Shown here: piece after piece, positions 19,240 to 28,150 of the stretch
Layout: every line of letters begins with the position of its first letter
Numbering within the stretch: the first letter of the stretch is position 1
From: Ruminococcus sp. FMBCY1
GTDB taxonomy: Bacteria; Bacillota; Clostridia; Oscillospirales; Acutalibacteraceae
Assembly: GCF_023921805.1 (NCBI RefSeq)
Contig: NZ_CP074197.1
Coordinates: 868,001 to 932,000, forward strand
Reading direction: 5' to 3'
Length of the DNA: 64,000 nucleotides
Translations under genes and position numbers: made by a program
Notes under the pieces: generated by a model
Seen by the model: the letters and a program-made list of their open reading frames with translations, nothing else
What the model was told of the DNA's origin: nothing
The model's database searches: none

Positions 19240-20272
19240 CCTGTTTGCCTCCTTTCAAGCTGAACAAAGCGTAAATCGGTAATACAACTGCGTATATGGC
19301 ACACATAACTGCAAAAATAATATCATTCTGCACAAGCTCCTTTGCTTTAGGAAAAACCTCGGTACATATATACATTACAAAAATCAACGATGTAAATATA
19401 AAGGTATTTTTTCCTCTTTTCTTTACACCTGTACTCTCATTTATACAGCATAAAAGCAGTGAAACAATTATAAAAGAGCAAAAAGAAATACAAATCATAT
19501 AAAGAAAATCAAAACTCGTCATTTGTCCGAAGGAGGCATTTTGGGCAAGTATAAAATACGGAAACTCCCTGCCGTCTGCATAATCAGCAAGAACTGTATT
19601 CATAAAAAACACAAGCACAGCACTGCTTACAAAGGCAATTACAAGAAACCATATAAAAGCGGATTTACTTTGACTGAAACTTCCCGATATTACAGAAAAA
19701 ATTACAGGCAACACACAAACAGGCAGCAAAGAAAAAAGTGCGGCAAAAAAATCATCTGTACTGTTACTGCGATAAAGATTGCTTAATTCTACATCAGAAA
19801 TATTGCCAAGCAGAAATATTATTATAAAAATTGCCGTAACAACCGAACCGATAAGAGCACATCTTGATGCGGTAAACACACCTTTGTACGCACTGTATGC
19901 GCATACAAAAAGTATTCCGACAGCAAGTACAAACCTATTTGCATTCGAGTTCAGCGCAGTAATAAGAATATCAACATACAGTGAAAGAAATCGCACGCTT
20001 GCAAATACAAACAATATGCAATAAAGAGAAGAAAATGTAATTTTTGTCAATGAGCTTTTATTTAAAAACACATTAAACACATCACAGCCTGTTGACTTAT
20101 GGAGAATGTAAGACGGCAGCATAAACACTGCGAGTACAACCGCCATAAATAAAATTTCAAGAACAACCGCCCACAAAGGAAGTGTGCCGAGATAATTATA
20201 TTTTACTCCCAAAAATATAAAAACAAAAACGGCAAACAGCCCTGCATATACCTGGGTTATCTTACCCTTCAT
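19232..20272 (-). CDS. gerB: GerAB/YndE-type spore germination permease
   Basis: A 346-residue integral membrane protein with about ten hydrophobic segments, of the APC-like spore germination permease family. It is the B subunit of a GerA-type receptor in the spore inner membrane, thought to bind the germinant. I chose the ATG at 20272 because AAAGGAGAG lies eight bases upstream; it overlaps the gerA stop by 11 bases. The operon order gerA-gerB-gerC is the standard one. Confidence 0.88.
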   Translation of the reverse strand: MKGKITQVYAGLFAVFVFIFLGVKYNYLGTLPLWAVVLEILFMAVVLAVFMLPSYILHKSTGCDVFNVFLNKSSLTKITFSSLYCILFVFASVRFLSLYVDILITALNSNANRFVLAVGILFVCAYSAYKGVFTASRCALIGSVVTAIFIIIFLLGNISDVELSNLYRSNSTDDFFAALFSLLPVCVLPVIFSVISGSFSQSKSAFIWFLVIAFVSSAVLVFFMNTVLADYADGREFPYFILAQNASFGQMTSFDFLYMICISFCSFIIVSLLLCCINESTGVKKRGKNTFIFTSLIFVMYICTEVFPKAKELVQNDIIFAVMCAIYAVVLPIYALFSLKGGKQGD

Positions 20273-21731
20273 CAGAGTCACTCTCCTTTGTTTGTGCAAA
20301 CTTTTGAACTCTTATTGTATGTCGGGATAATCTTTTCCAATCCGCACGCACAAAAACATCTCTCATTCTTCTTACAGAAAAAGGAGCAAGCGAAGACATA
20401 TACGGAACACCGACAGAAGTTTTTGCACATATATTTGCAAGCACAAAGCAACTCATAAGAACAATCCCCCACATTCCGAAAATCCCTCCGACTGCCACAA
20501 AAGCAAATCTAAGCACTGTAATAGGTGCATAAAGCGACGAAGTAACATAACTGCTGATTGCCGCAACTGCAACTATCATAAGGGTAGATGAGGCAATAAA
20601 CCCTGCATTTACCGCACTTTCACCAATTACAAGCGCACCCACAATGCTGACGGCGTGACCGAGCGGTTTTGGAATCCGCAATCCCGCCTCTCTCATAATT
20701 TCATAAACAAACATAATTATCAGCACTTCAAGCGCAACAGGCAAAGGAGTATCCGCAAGTGCCGTTGACGCTTTTAAAAGCAAGCCTTTCGGAAAATACT
20801 CGGGATGAAATTGAGCAAACGCAGTATAAATACCGGGTACAAATATTGCCGTGAAAAACGAAATATACTTTAATATTCTGATAAAGGTTGCATAATACGG
20901 GCGGTTTGAATAATCGTCCACACTCTGAAATTCCTCCACAAAAATATGCGGAATAATAATTGCGGTCGGAGTACCGTCAACCAAAATCGCTACTCTTCCC
21001 TCCATAAGTTTTCCGCATACAGTATCGGGGCGCTCGGAAATTCCCACTCCCGAAAATATAGACTTTGTGCCCTTATCCTCAAGATATTCAGATAAATAAC
21101 CCGATGCAAGCACCATTTCAAGGTCACTTGACTGCAGTCTTTTTCTTATTTTATCAAGGATAATTTTAGACACCGAATTTTGCAGATAGCAAATACAGAG
21201 TTGAGTTTTTGAAGTTGTACCGACTGTTGCGGTTTCAAATACAAGGTCAGGACTTTTTATTCTTCGTCTGATAAGCGTCATATTAATTCTCAAAGGTTCG
21301 GTAAAGCCTTCCTTTGAACCACGCTGTACCACTTCGCTCTCGGGTTCGGTAACTCCTCTGAAAGAAAAGCCCTGCACACCGATTGCAAGCATTTTACTGC
21401 ATCCGTCAACAGCAATTACAGCAAAACCTGAAGTTAAAAACATTATTGCCTCATCAAAGCTCTCAAATTCCACAATTTCACTTGCAGAGAGAACCGAAAG
21501 TCGAATTTCATCAAGAATTTGTGTGCCGTCTGAATTTTTAAAATCAAAATCAAAAATCGGATTAATTATAGAAAGTGCGATTACTTCTTTGCTGCACATT
21601 CCCTCTATTGTAATTACTGCGGATGTGGTTTTATTATCTGAATTTAATATCATATCTCTCACCGTAAAATCGGCGGAATTTGCGAAAGCCGATTTAAGGG
21701 AAGATAAATTTTCTTTTAATGAATTATACAT
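20262..21731 (-). CDS. gerA: GerA family spore germination protein (A subunit)
   Basis: A 489-residue GerAA homologue: a soluble N-terminal domain of about 290 residues, then five or six membrane segments. The GRVAILVDGTPTAIIIPH stretch near 246 and EAGLRIPKPLGHAVSIVG near 345 are family hallmarks. GerA proteins form part of the receptor that senses nutrients in the dormant spore, and were recently shown to act as ion channels. The start follows a weak GGTGAT site. Expression is expected to be forespore-specific (sigma-G), but I cannot point to a convincing promoter in the 94-base divergent gap. Confidence 0.93.
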   Translation of the reverse strand: MYNSLKENLSSLKSAFANSADFTVRDMILNSDNKTTSAVITIEGMCSKEVIALSIINPIFDFDFKNSDGTQILDEIRLSVLSASEIVEFESFDEAIMFLTSGFAVIAVDGCSKMLAIGVQGFSFRGVTEPESEVVQRGSKEGFTEPLRINMTLIRRRIKSPDLVFETATVGTTSKTQLCICYLQNSVSKIILDKIRKRLQSSDLEMVLASGYLSEYLEDKGTKSIFSGVGISERPDTVCGKLMEGRVAILVDGTPTAIIIPHIFVEEFQSVDDYSNRPYYATFIRILKYISFFTAIFVPGIYTAFAQFHPEYFPKGLLLKASTALADTPLPVALEVLIIMFVYEIMREAGLRIPKPLGHAVSIVGALVIGESAVNAGFIASSTLMIVAVAAISSYVTSSLYAPITVLRFAFVAVGGIFGMWGIVLMSCFVLANICAKTSVGVPYMSSLAPFSVRRMRDVFVRADWKRLSRHTIRVQKFAQTKESDSDEG

Positions 21732-21825
21732 TCTATCACCAATATTAGGCTTTACAAAGTTATCTCAATTATTCCGAAATTTGTATATAATTACATTTAT
21801 TGCAAACATTAGTAATGGTGATAAA

Positions 21826-22497
21826 ATGATTATTTCAATTATAAGAACTCTGCTTTTGTATGCATTTGTTATTCTTGCAATTAGGCTTATGGGCAAAAGG
21901 CAAATAAGCGATATGCAGCCGAGCGAACTTGTAGTAACTCTGATTGTATCCGATATTGCGGCAATTCCTATGTCAAATACTTCACAACCGTTGCTTTCGG
22001 GCATAATTCCCGTACTCGTTCTTATTGCCTGTGAAATAATAGCAAGTATAATAATGCTGAAAAACAGAAAATTCCGAGGTCTTATCTGCGGTTCGCCCAT
22101 AACCGTAATAGAGGACGGAAAACTGATGCAAAACGAAATGAAACGGCTTAGAATGTCAACCGAAGATTTATGTATTCAGCTAAGGCAACAGGATATTTTT
22201 TCACTCGACGAGGTACAATATTGTATCGTAGAAACCAACGGAAAAATAAGCGTTTTGCAAAAGCCCGAAAAGCGCACGGTAACACTTGAAAACCTCGATA
22301 TTAAAATTCCCGACACAAAACTTGAAACCGTGGTAATCAGCGACGGACAGCTTTTACAAAATTCACTCAGACTTTGCAAAAACAGCAAAGAAACCGTAGA
22401 TAAAATTCTTTACAAAGAAAATGTCGCCATAGACGATATATTTATTATGACGCTTGACGGAGCAGGAAATTATAAAATAATTACAAAGGAAATTTAA
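21826..22497 (+). CDS. DUF421 (YetF-like) membrane protein
   Basis: A 223-residue protein with three N-terminal membrane helices (about 1-75) and a C-terminal soluble DUF421 domain. The RLMGKRQISDMQPSELVVTL motif is diagnostic. The open frame extends upstream into the gerA promoter region, but GGTG five bases before the ATG at 21826 marks the real start. DUF421 proteins are common in spore formers; related YetF is linked to germination-stage membrane functions in Bacillus. It pairs with the DUF4363 gene two bases downstream. Confidence 0.88.
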   Translation: MIISIIRTLLLYAFVILAIRLMGKRQISDMQPSELVVTLIVSDIAAIPMSNTSQPLLSGIIPVLVLIACEIIASIIMLKNRKFRGLICGSPITVIEDGKLMQNEMKRLRMSTEDLCIQLRQQDIFSLDEVQYCIVETNGKISVLQKPEKRTVTLENLDIKIPDTKLETVVISDGQLLQNSLRLCKNSKETVDKILYKENVAIDDIFIMTLDGAGNYKIITKEI

Positions 22498-22498
22498 T

Positions 22499-22879
22499 AT
22501 GAAAAGAATATATATATCATTGGCTTTTTTTATTTTATCAATAGCAACAGGCATTTTTGAAATGTTCTATGTAACAAATAGAATTGACGAACTTAACGAA
22601 GAAATTGTATCTGCCGACAACCTTGTTAAAAGTGAGAATTATGACGGTGCAAAAGATGTGCTTGCAGCTGCAGAATCAAAATGGCAAAAGAATCTAAGCA
22701 TTTTTGATATTCTTCTTATTCACGATTATGTTGATGAAATCAGTGTAAACCTATCTGCAATGCGGTCATATGTCGCTACACAGAGCAACGACAATTACCT
22801 TGCCGAAAGTGCGGGCATAAAAAAACAGCTCACCTCCGTAAAGGACAGTGAGCTTGTTAAAATTGAAAATATTTTATAA
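22499..22879 (+). CDS. DUF4363 family protein
   Basis: A 126-residue protein with one N-terminal membrane segment or uncleaved signal (residues 4-22) and a helical outside-facing domain (RIDELNEEIVSADNLV, ESKWQKNLSIFDILLIHDYVDEI). This is the DUF4363 pattern, and DUF4363 genes regularly follow DUF421 genes in Clostridia. Start is ATG behind AAAGGAA, two bases after the DUF421 stop, so both are co-transcribed. Function unknown; the pairing suggests one membrane complex. Confidence 0.8.
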   Translation: MKRIYISLAFFILSIATGIFEMFYVTNRIDELNEEIVSADNLVKSENYDGAKDVLAAAESKWQKNLSIFDILLIHDYVDEISVNLSAMRSYVATQSNDNYLAESAGIKKQLTSVKDSELVKIENIL

Positions 22880-23710
22880 TTAATTGTGTTTTCTTACTCT
22901 TGTATTAATAACTTCAATAAGCCAGAAAATTACAAATACAAAGGCATTTACAATTACTACACTTGCTCCCGTCGGAGTATCCATTGTGTAAGATGCATAC
23001 ATTCCAACGAAGAAACAAATAAGCGAAAGTACACCCGAACAAATAATTACCGCTTTAAATTTTTTGCACACTCTCATTGAAGAAAGTGCAGGGAAAATGA
23101 TAAGAGCCGAAATTAAAAGTGTACCCATAATTCTCATACCGATTACGATTGTAAGTGCTGTGAGCAAGGCAATTACAGTATTATAAACACCTGTTTTAAG
23201 TCCTGTAGCCTTTGAAAATGTTTCATCGAATGTAACCGCAAAAATCTTATTGTAAAACAAAACAAAAATCACAATTACTATCAAAGCAAGAACGGCACAC
23301 ATTACAGCATCAGCGTTGGTTGTGGCAAGAATACTGCCGAACAAATAAGAATTAAGGTCGGTATTTACTCCCGAAATACTTACACAGACAACACCGATTG
23401 CAAGCGCTGTACTTGAAATAATGGCGATAGCCGCATCTCCACGGATTTTACTTTTTTCCGAAAGTCTTAAAAGTAAAAATGCGGCAATGATTATAACCGG
23501 AACCGCAACCTGTAACGGTGCAAGATTTAACGATGCGGCAATTGCGAGCGCACCAAAGCCTACATGGGAAAGGCCGTCACCGATCATAGAATATCGTTTC
23601 AGCACAAGAGTTACTCCAAGCAAAGCGGCGCAAAGAGAAACAAGAGTACCGACAATAAAAGCTCTTACAATAAAACCGTACGAAAACATTTCAGCAATAG
23701 TTTCAAACAT
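22880..23710 (-). CDS. znuB: Zinc/manganese ABC transporter permease (ZnuB-like)
   Basis: A 276-residue permease of the ABC-3 family with seven to eight membrane helices (GTLVSLCAALLGVTLVLKRY, SMIGDGLSHVGFGALAIA near the N terminus). Together with the ATPase and lipoprotein genes upstream it forms an uptake system for zinc or manganese. Starts behind GGAGGCGGTAAG. It ends back to back with the DUF4363 gene (adjacent convergent stops). Confidence 0.9.
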   Translation of the reverse strand: MFETIAEMFSYGFIVRAFIVGTLVSLCAALLGVTLVLKRYSMIGDGLSHVGFGALAIAASLNLAPLQVAVPVIIIAAFLLLRLSEKSKIRGDAAIAIISSTALAIGVVCVSISGVNTDLNSYLFGSILATTNADAVMCAVLALIVIVIFVLFYNKIFAVTFDETFSKATGLKTGVYNTVIALLTALTIVIGMRIMGTLLISALIIFPALSSMRVCKKFKAVIICSGVLSLICFFVGMYASYTMDTPTGASVVIVNAFVFVIFWLIEVINTRVRKHN

Positions 23711-23723
23711 CTTACCGCCTCCT

Positions 23724-24464
23724 TTACGCTAAATTATGAATATGGTGATGCCTGCAATCATCGCAAGGGCAATCGGTAATCAAAAACTTCTTGCCTACAT
23801 CGGAATGAAGATACTGATGCGTACTGCCGAAAAAGTAATTATCTTTAGAAAGATGAAGAATTTTTGTTGCGTTGTTTACTGCGGCGGTAATATCGTGTGA
23901 TACCATAATTACCGTTATTCCCTCTTTATACAGATTCTTTACAAGGTTATACATATCCGCACTTGCAACAGGGTCAAGTCCCGTAACAGGTTCATCAAGA
24001 ATCAAAAGTTTTGTTGTTGCACACAATGCTCTTGCAAGCAATGCCCTTTGTTGCTGACCACCCGAAAGTTCACGAAAACAGTTTTTACGAATATCGGTAA
24101 TTCCTGTAAGTTCCATATTTTTTTCAGCGGTTTTTTTCTGTTCTTTTGAATAAAACAAGGTATGTTTTTTATTCAGACAGCCGGATAACACAACTTCTTC
24201 AACCGAAGCAGGAAAATCCTTTTGCAAAACAGTCTTTTGCGGAAGATAACCGATTTCATTTTGAGTTAATCCGTCACCGAATGTAATCTTACCCGATAAA
24301 GGCGGAATAAGTCCAAGTAAGCATTTCATAAGTGTTGTCTTACCTGAACCGTTTTCGCCAACTATGCAAACATATTCATTCGGCTTTATCTGAAAAGTAA
24401 GATCCGAAATTACACTTTTGCCGTCATAACCAATAGTTACCTTATTAAAATCAATTAATGACAT
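23724..24464 (-). CDS. znuC: Metal ABC transporter ATP-binding protein (ZnuC-like)
   Basis: A 246-residue ABC ATPase: Walker A GENGSGKTT at 36-44, Q-loop, signature LSGGQQQRALLARAL near 132, Walker B LLILDEP near 153. It energises the permease downstream. The C terminus is rich in His, Cys and Asp (CPCDDCRHHHIH), a likely metal-sensing or buffering tail seen in some zinc transport ATPases. The ATG at 24464 overlaps the znuA stop by one base, and AGGAGG lies ten bases upstream inside znuA. Confidence 0.92.
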   Translation of the reverse strand: MSLIDFNKVTIGYDGKSVISDLTFQIKPNEYVCIVGENGSGKTTLMKCLLGLIPPLSGKITFGDGLTQNEIGYLPQKTVLQKDFPASVEEVVLSGCLNKKHTLFYSKEQKKTAEKNMELTGITDIRKNCFRELSGGQQQRALLARALCATTKLLILDEPVTGLDPVASADMYNLVKNLYKEGITVIMVSHDITAAVNNATKILHLSKDNYFFGSTHQYLHSDVGKKFLITDCPCDDCRHHHIHNLA

Positions 24465-25390
24465 TAAGATAAAGCCTCCTTTAATGCACTGCAATTTTGT
24501 TTCATAACAGAAATATAATCTTCTCCGTTATTAAATTCATCTTTTGTAATATTATGGCACGACGAAAACTGCAAAATTTCAGCTCCGGTATCATCACCGA
24601 TCAGCTGTGCAATTTTTCCATTTGACATTTCAAGGTGAAACACAACAGGTATATTATTATCTCTTACATAATCAATAAGTCTTGTCACTACTTCAAGACT
24701 CGGTTCGGTTTCACTACTGCAGCCCGGAAACGCACATTCGTAGTTAAGTCCGTAATCGGTCATAAAATACAAAAACGGAAATCTGTCGCCGAATACAACA
24801 GTGTCACGCTTTTTATTATTAACAACATCGGTAAATTCTTTGTCAAGTTCATCAAGACTTAAAAGATACTGATTTGTATTGTTTTCATATTCAGATTTAT
24901 TTTTATTATCCTTTTCCGTAACAACATCCGATATTTTCTTTGCAAGCTGCTCGGCATTTCTGACAGAAGTCCATATATGTTCATCTGCCTCATCACCGTC
25001 AGTATGGTCAGGATTTTTTTCATTAAGAAGTGACACATAATCGGTCATCTTCAGAACAGTAATATTTTTATTTTCAAGCGAGTCAAGCACATTTTCAACC
25101 CACTCGTCACTTTCACCGCCGTTATAGATAAATATATCACATTCTTCTATGGCAACAATGTCGGACGGTGACGGTTCGTAATGATGCGGTTCGTTACCGG
25201 GTGAAAGCAATAACTTTACATCTGCTTTATCGCCGACAATATTTCTTGCAAAATCGTAATACGGAAAAATAGAAGTTACTATACTTAATTTTTCGGATTG
25301 TCTGCTGTTTTGCTCATTGCTTGAACAACCGTAAAGTAATAAAGAACATATTGATATGATTACCAATAAAAACGAAAAGATTTTTTTCAT
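24464..25390 (-). CDS. znuA: Zinc/manganese ABC transporter substrate-binding lipoprotein (ZnuA-like)
   Basis: A 308-residue cluster A-I metal-binding lipoprotein. Signal peptide with lipobox LLLYGC (Cys22). Metal ligands can be seen in GNEPHHYEPSPSD, a short Asp/Glu/His loop (HTDGDEADEHIW) and a C-terminal FHLEMSNGK segment. The acidic-His loop is short compared with proteobacterial ZnuA. Start ATG at 25390 follows AGGGGTG. Whether zinc or manganese is the cargo cannot be decided by eye. Confidence 0.9.
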   Translation of the reverse strand: MKKIFSFLLVIISICSLLLYGCSSNEQNSRQSEKLSIVTSIFPYYDFARNIVGDKADVKLLLSPGNEPHHYEPSPSDIVAIEECDIFIYNGGESDEWVENVLDSLENKNITVLKMTDYVSLLNEKNPDHTDGDEADEHIWTSVRNAEQLAKKISDVVTEKDNKNKSEYENNTNQYLLSLDELDKEFTDVVNNKKRDTVVFGDRFPFLYFMTDYGLNYECAFPGCSSETEPSLEVVTRLIDYVRDNNIPVVFHLEMSNGKIAQLIGDDTGAEILQFSSCHNITKDEFNNGEDYISVMKQNCSALKEALS

Positions 25391-25474
25391 ATAACACCCC
25401 TGATTACAGTAAAGATTACCCCATAATAGTTTTACCATAAAATATACAATAATATGCTTTCACATATAAATTCA

Positions 25475-25504
25475 GGGCTGCGAAATTTATTAATATCGCA
25501 GCCC
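25475..25504 (-). terminator. Hairpin downstream of secF
   Basis: Nine-base perfect arms GGGCTGCGA/TCGCAGCCC with a 12-base loop, 33 bases after the secF stop. The following T tract is weak, so termination may be partial. Confidence 0.6.
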
Positions 25505-25536
25505 ATAATTATTAAATAAAATTTAAAGCAAACGCA

Positions 25537-26547
25537 TTATTTCTTTTTGCTGTTCTTTTTCTTTCTCTGCCAAAGTACCCAAAGAGGACCTGCAATACAG
25601 ATAGAAGAATAACAACCTGAAATGATACCGATAATCATCGGAAGTGCGAAAGCCTGTACCGAAGAGATATTATATACTAAGGCAACAATATATACAATCA
25701 AGATTGCTGAAAGAGTTGTTACAGAAGTAATAATTGTTCTCTTAAGCGACTTTGTAGCACTGAGATTAAATACCATACCTGCATCTGTTTTTCTGCCAAG
25801 TGCTTTTCGTTCTTCACGAACACGGTCGTAAATAACGATTGTATCGTTAAGTGAGTAACCGAGAATCATAAGAACTACGGCAATGAAGTTGGAATCAATC
25901 GGCATACGGAAGATTACATACATAAAGTAAATCATAATAACATCGTGGAAAAGTGCTATAAGAGCTGTAACACCGGCTGAAAGACCGCCGATTTTCTTAA
26001 ATCTGAGTGTTACATAAATAACCATAAGTATACTTGCGATTGCAACAGCTGTAAGACACTTTAAGAGGAAGTTAAAGCCCATTGAAGCGTCAATAGAACC
26101 CGACTCAAGAATTTTAAAGCCTGCATCAGGATACTGTTTATTGAGATCTTCAAGAAGTGTCGACTGAATGTTAGTATCAATAGCCTTGTTTCCGGAGAAC
26201 TGAACAGCAACATTATGACCGGAATTACCAACCATATCTGTTGAATAAGAAGTAGTAATTCTTGCCTCTGTATGTGACTGAATAAAATCAGTAAGTTCGG
26301 ATTCGGAAATATCTGTGGAATAACTGTATTTTACTGACGCACCGCCCGAAAACTGTATGTCAAGTGTAGTACCGAAAATGAAGTTACAAATGATACCGAT
26401 TACAATAATTGCGATGGAAATGCCAAAGAAAATTTTGCTGTGACCTGTAAAGTCAATAATCTTTCTGCCGCCGTTGAATTTTTCACTTACTTCTTCAACA
26501 GAAAGCTGACCATTAACCTTAGCGGATTTTGTGCTTTCATTAGCCAT
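25537..26547 (-). CDS. secF: Protein translocase subunit SecF
   Basis: A 336-residue SecF. It has an N-terminal membrane helix, the extracytoplasmic FSGGASVKYSY region, and five further helices with LMILGYSLNDTIVIYDRVRE (the SecF D5-type motif) near 235. SecDF uses the proton or sodium gradient to pull secreted proteins out of the SecYEG channel. The ATG at 26547 is preferred (GGAGGTG seven bases upstream); it overlaps the secD stop by eight bases. A Lys-rich tail ends the protein. Confidence 0.94.
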   Translation of the reverse strand: MANESTKSAKVNGQLSVEEVSEKFNGGRKIIDFTGHSKIFFGISIAIIVIGIICNFIFGTTLDIQFSGGASVKYSYSTDISESELTDFIQSHTEARITTSYSTDMVGNSGHNVAVQFSGNKAIDTNIQSTLLEDLNKQYPDAGFKILESGSIDASMGFNFLLKCLTAVAIASILMVIYVTLRFKKIGGLSAGVTALIALFHDVIMIYFMYVIFRMPIDSNFIAVVLMILGYSLNDTIVIYDRVREERKALGRKTDAGMVFNLSATKSLKRTIITSVTTLSAILIVYIVALVYNISSVQAFALPMIIGIISGCYSSICIAGPLWVLWQRKKKNSKKK

Positions 26548-27937
26548 TCTTAACACCTCCGTACAAGCCTTTTTTGCGGAATACCTTAAAGCCTGAAATA
26601 CTTCTGAGCATTACACGGGTAAGGAATACGCCCATAATAAAGTTAGCAATTACACCAACAAGGAGTGTGTAACCGAATGAGTAGATTGTACCGGTTGTTG
26701 ATTCACCAAAGATGATTGAGAGAATATTTGAAGGACCGAATACAAGCATAAGAATAACAGATACAATAATAACTGTCATATTACCGTCGATAATAGCAGA
26801 AAGTGAATTCTTTGTACCACGCTCGAGAGCACCGTCAAGAGTTCTGCCCTGCTTTAATTCTTCCTTAATACGCTCTGCTGTAATTACGTTACAGTCAACG
26901 CCCATACCGATTGAAAGAATAAGACCTGCAATACCAGGAAGTGTCATTGTGAATGACGAAATAGTTGTAAAGTAACCTGATACAGCCGCAATTGCAAGAC
27001 CCATCTGACCTGCAAGAGAAATAACTGCGATAACACCTGTAAGTCTGTACATTGCAATCATAATAACAGCAATAACCACAAATGCAATAACACCTGCATA
27101 AGCCATAGCTGTAAGTGAATTCTCACCGAGTGTCGGGCTGATGTTGCTTGAACTTACAGTTTCAAGTTTAAACGGAAGAGCACCTGCGTTAATCTTGTTT
27201 GCAAGAGCAGTTGCAGATTCAGCGTCAAAGTCACCTGTAATCTGCGCTTTGCCGTCTGTGATTGCCGCATTTACAGTAGGTGCGGAAATCATAACATCAT
27301 CCATCCAAATTGAGATTGTCTTATTAAGATACTTAGTTGTAATATCGCCAAAAAGCTGTTTACCTTCATCGTTAAACTCAATGCTTACAGCGTATGAGTT
27401 ATCTTCCTGATTTACAACTGCCTGCGCCGACTTTATGTAAGAGCCGTTCATAAGAATTTCAGTTGTATCGTCTTTAGGAGTTTTGTAAACAGGGTTGCCG
27501 TCCGAACCTACTTCGGTAGTTTCATAGCTTTTACCCGGTCTGAAAGTAAGCTCTGCTGTTGATGATATTTCTTCAATAGCAGTTGCAGGGTCGAAATCTT
27601 TTTCGTCAGATTTCCACGGGAAACGAACAATAATTCTGTCGTTTGAAGAGTCAGCGTAAAGTTCATAGTCGGTAATACCGTCAGATACCATACGAAGCTC
27701 AATGATTGCTTTAGCAGATTCTAACTGCTCATCAGTAGCGTCAACATCGCCGGCAGGCTTAAATGTTGCTTCAACACCGCCCCTGATGTCTATTCCCCAT
27801 CGTATATCGCTAATGCCTTTAACGACAGTGTTTTTGTTGTCACCTGTATAGTAGGATACTCCGAAAACTGCTGTAAATGTAAAAGCAAGCACCAGCAAGG
27901 CTACAATGAAGAATACAGGCTTTGGTATTCTTTTCAT
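26540..27937 (-). CDS. secD: Protein translocase subunit SecD
   Basis: A 465-residue SecD with one N-terminal helix, an extracytoplasmic P1 domain (DIRWGIDIRGGVEATFKP near 45, VRFPWKS) and five C-terminal helices with LPGIAGLILSIGMGVDCNVIT (SecD D4 motif) near 335. It forms the SecDF complex with the downstream gene. The P1 domain is shorter than in E. coli, as is usual in Firmicutes. Starts behind GGAGGTTCCTAAGGC. A 13-bp hairpin lies 47 bases upstream. Confidence 0.95.
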   Translation of the reverse strand: MKRIPKPVFFIVALLVLAFTFTAVFGVSYYTGDNKNTVVKGISDIRWGIDIRGGVEATFKPAGDVDATDEQLESAKAIIELRMVSDGITDYELYADSSNDRIIVRFPWKSDEKDFDPATAIEEISSTAELTFRPGKSYETTEVGSDGNPVYKTPKDDTTEILMNGSYIKSAQAVVNQEDNSYAVSIEFNDEGKQLFGDITTKYLNKTISIWMDDVMISAPTVNAAITDGKAQITGDFDAESATALANKINAGALPFKLETVSSSNISPTLGENSLTAMAYAGVIAFVVIAVIMIAMYRLTGVIAVISLAGQMGLAIAAVSGYFTTISSFTMTLPGIAGLILSIGMGVDCNVITAERIKEELKQGRTLDGALERGTKNSLSAIIDGNMTVIIVSVILMLVFGPSNILSIIFGESTTGTIYSFGYTLLVGVIANFIMGVFLTRVMLRSISGFKVFRKKGLYGGVKNG

Positions 27938-27984
27938 GCCTTAGGAACCTCCATTTTTTAATTGACTGTAGTTGCTTTCATAAA

Positions 27985-28031
27985 AATAACTCTGTTACGA
28001 AAGACACACATACAGACATAACAGAGTTATT
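27985..28031 (-). terminator. Hairpin between the aminotransferase and secD
   Basis: Perfect 13-bp arms AATAACTCTGTTA/TAACAGAGTTATT with a 21-base loop. T-rich sequence follows on both strands, so it can terminate the aminotransferase transcript on the minus strand. Because it lies only 47 bases before secD, an attenuator role for secDF is also possible. Confidence 0.65.
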
Positions 28032-28150
28032 ATATAATTTTTTTGATAAAAAGTCAACGGATAAGGGAATTTTTGATAAAAAAATTCTTTTTAGTTGGAA
28101 ATTTTACATTGCATTTAGATAAATAAGCAAATTAATGTTTAATATATTGC

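Noticed and set aside
25391..25470. Possible Zur site before znuA
   Set aside because: GTAATCTTTAC is a short palindrome but does not match a known Zur consensus well enough.
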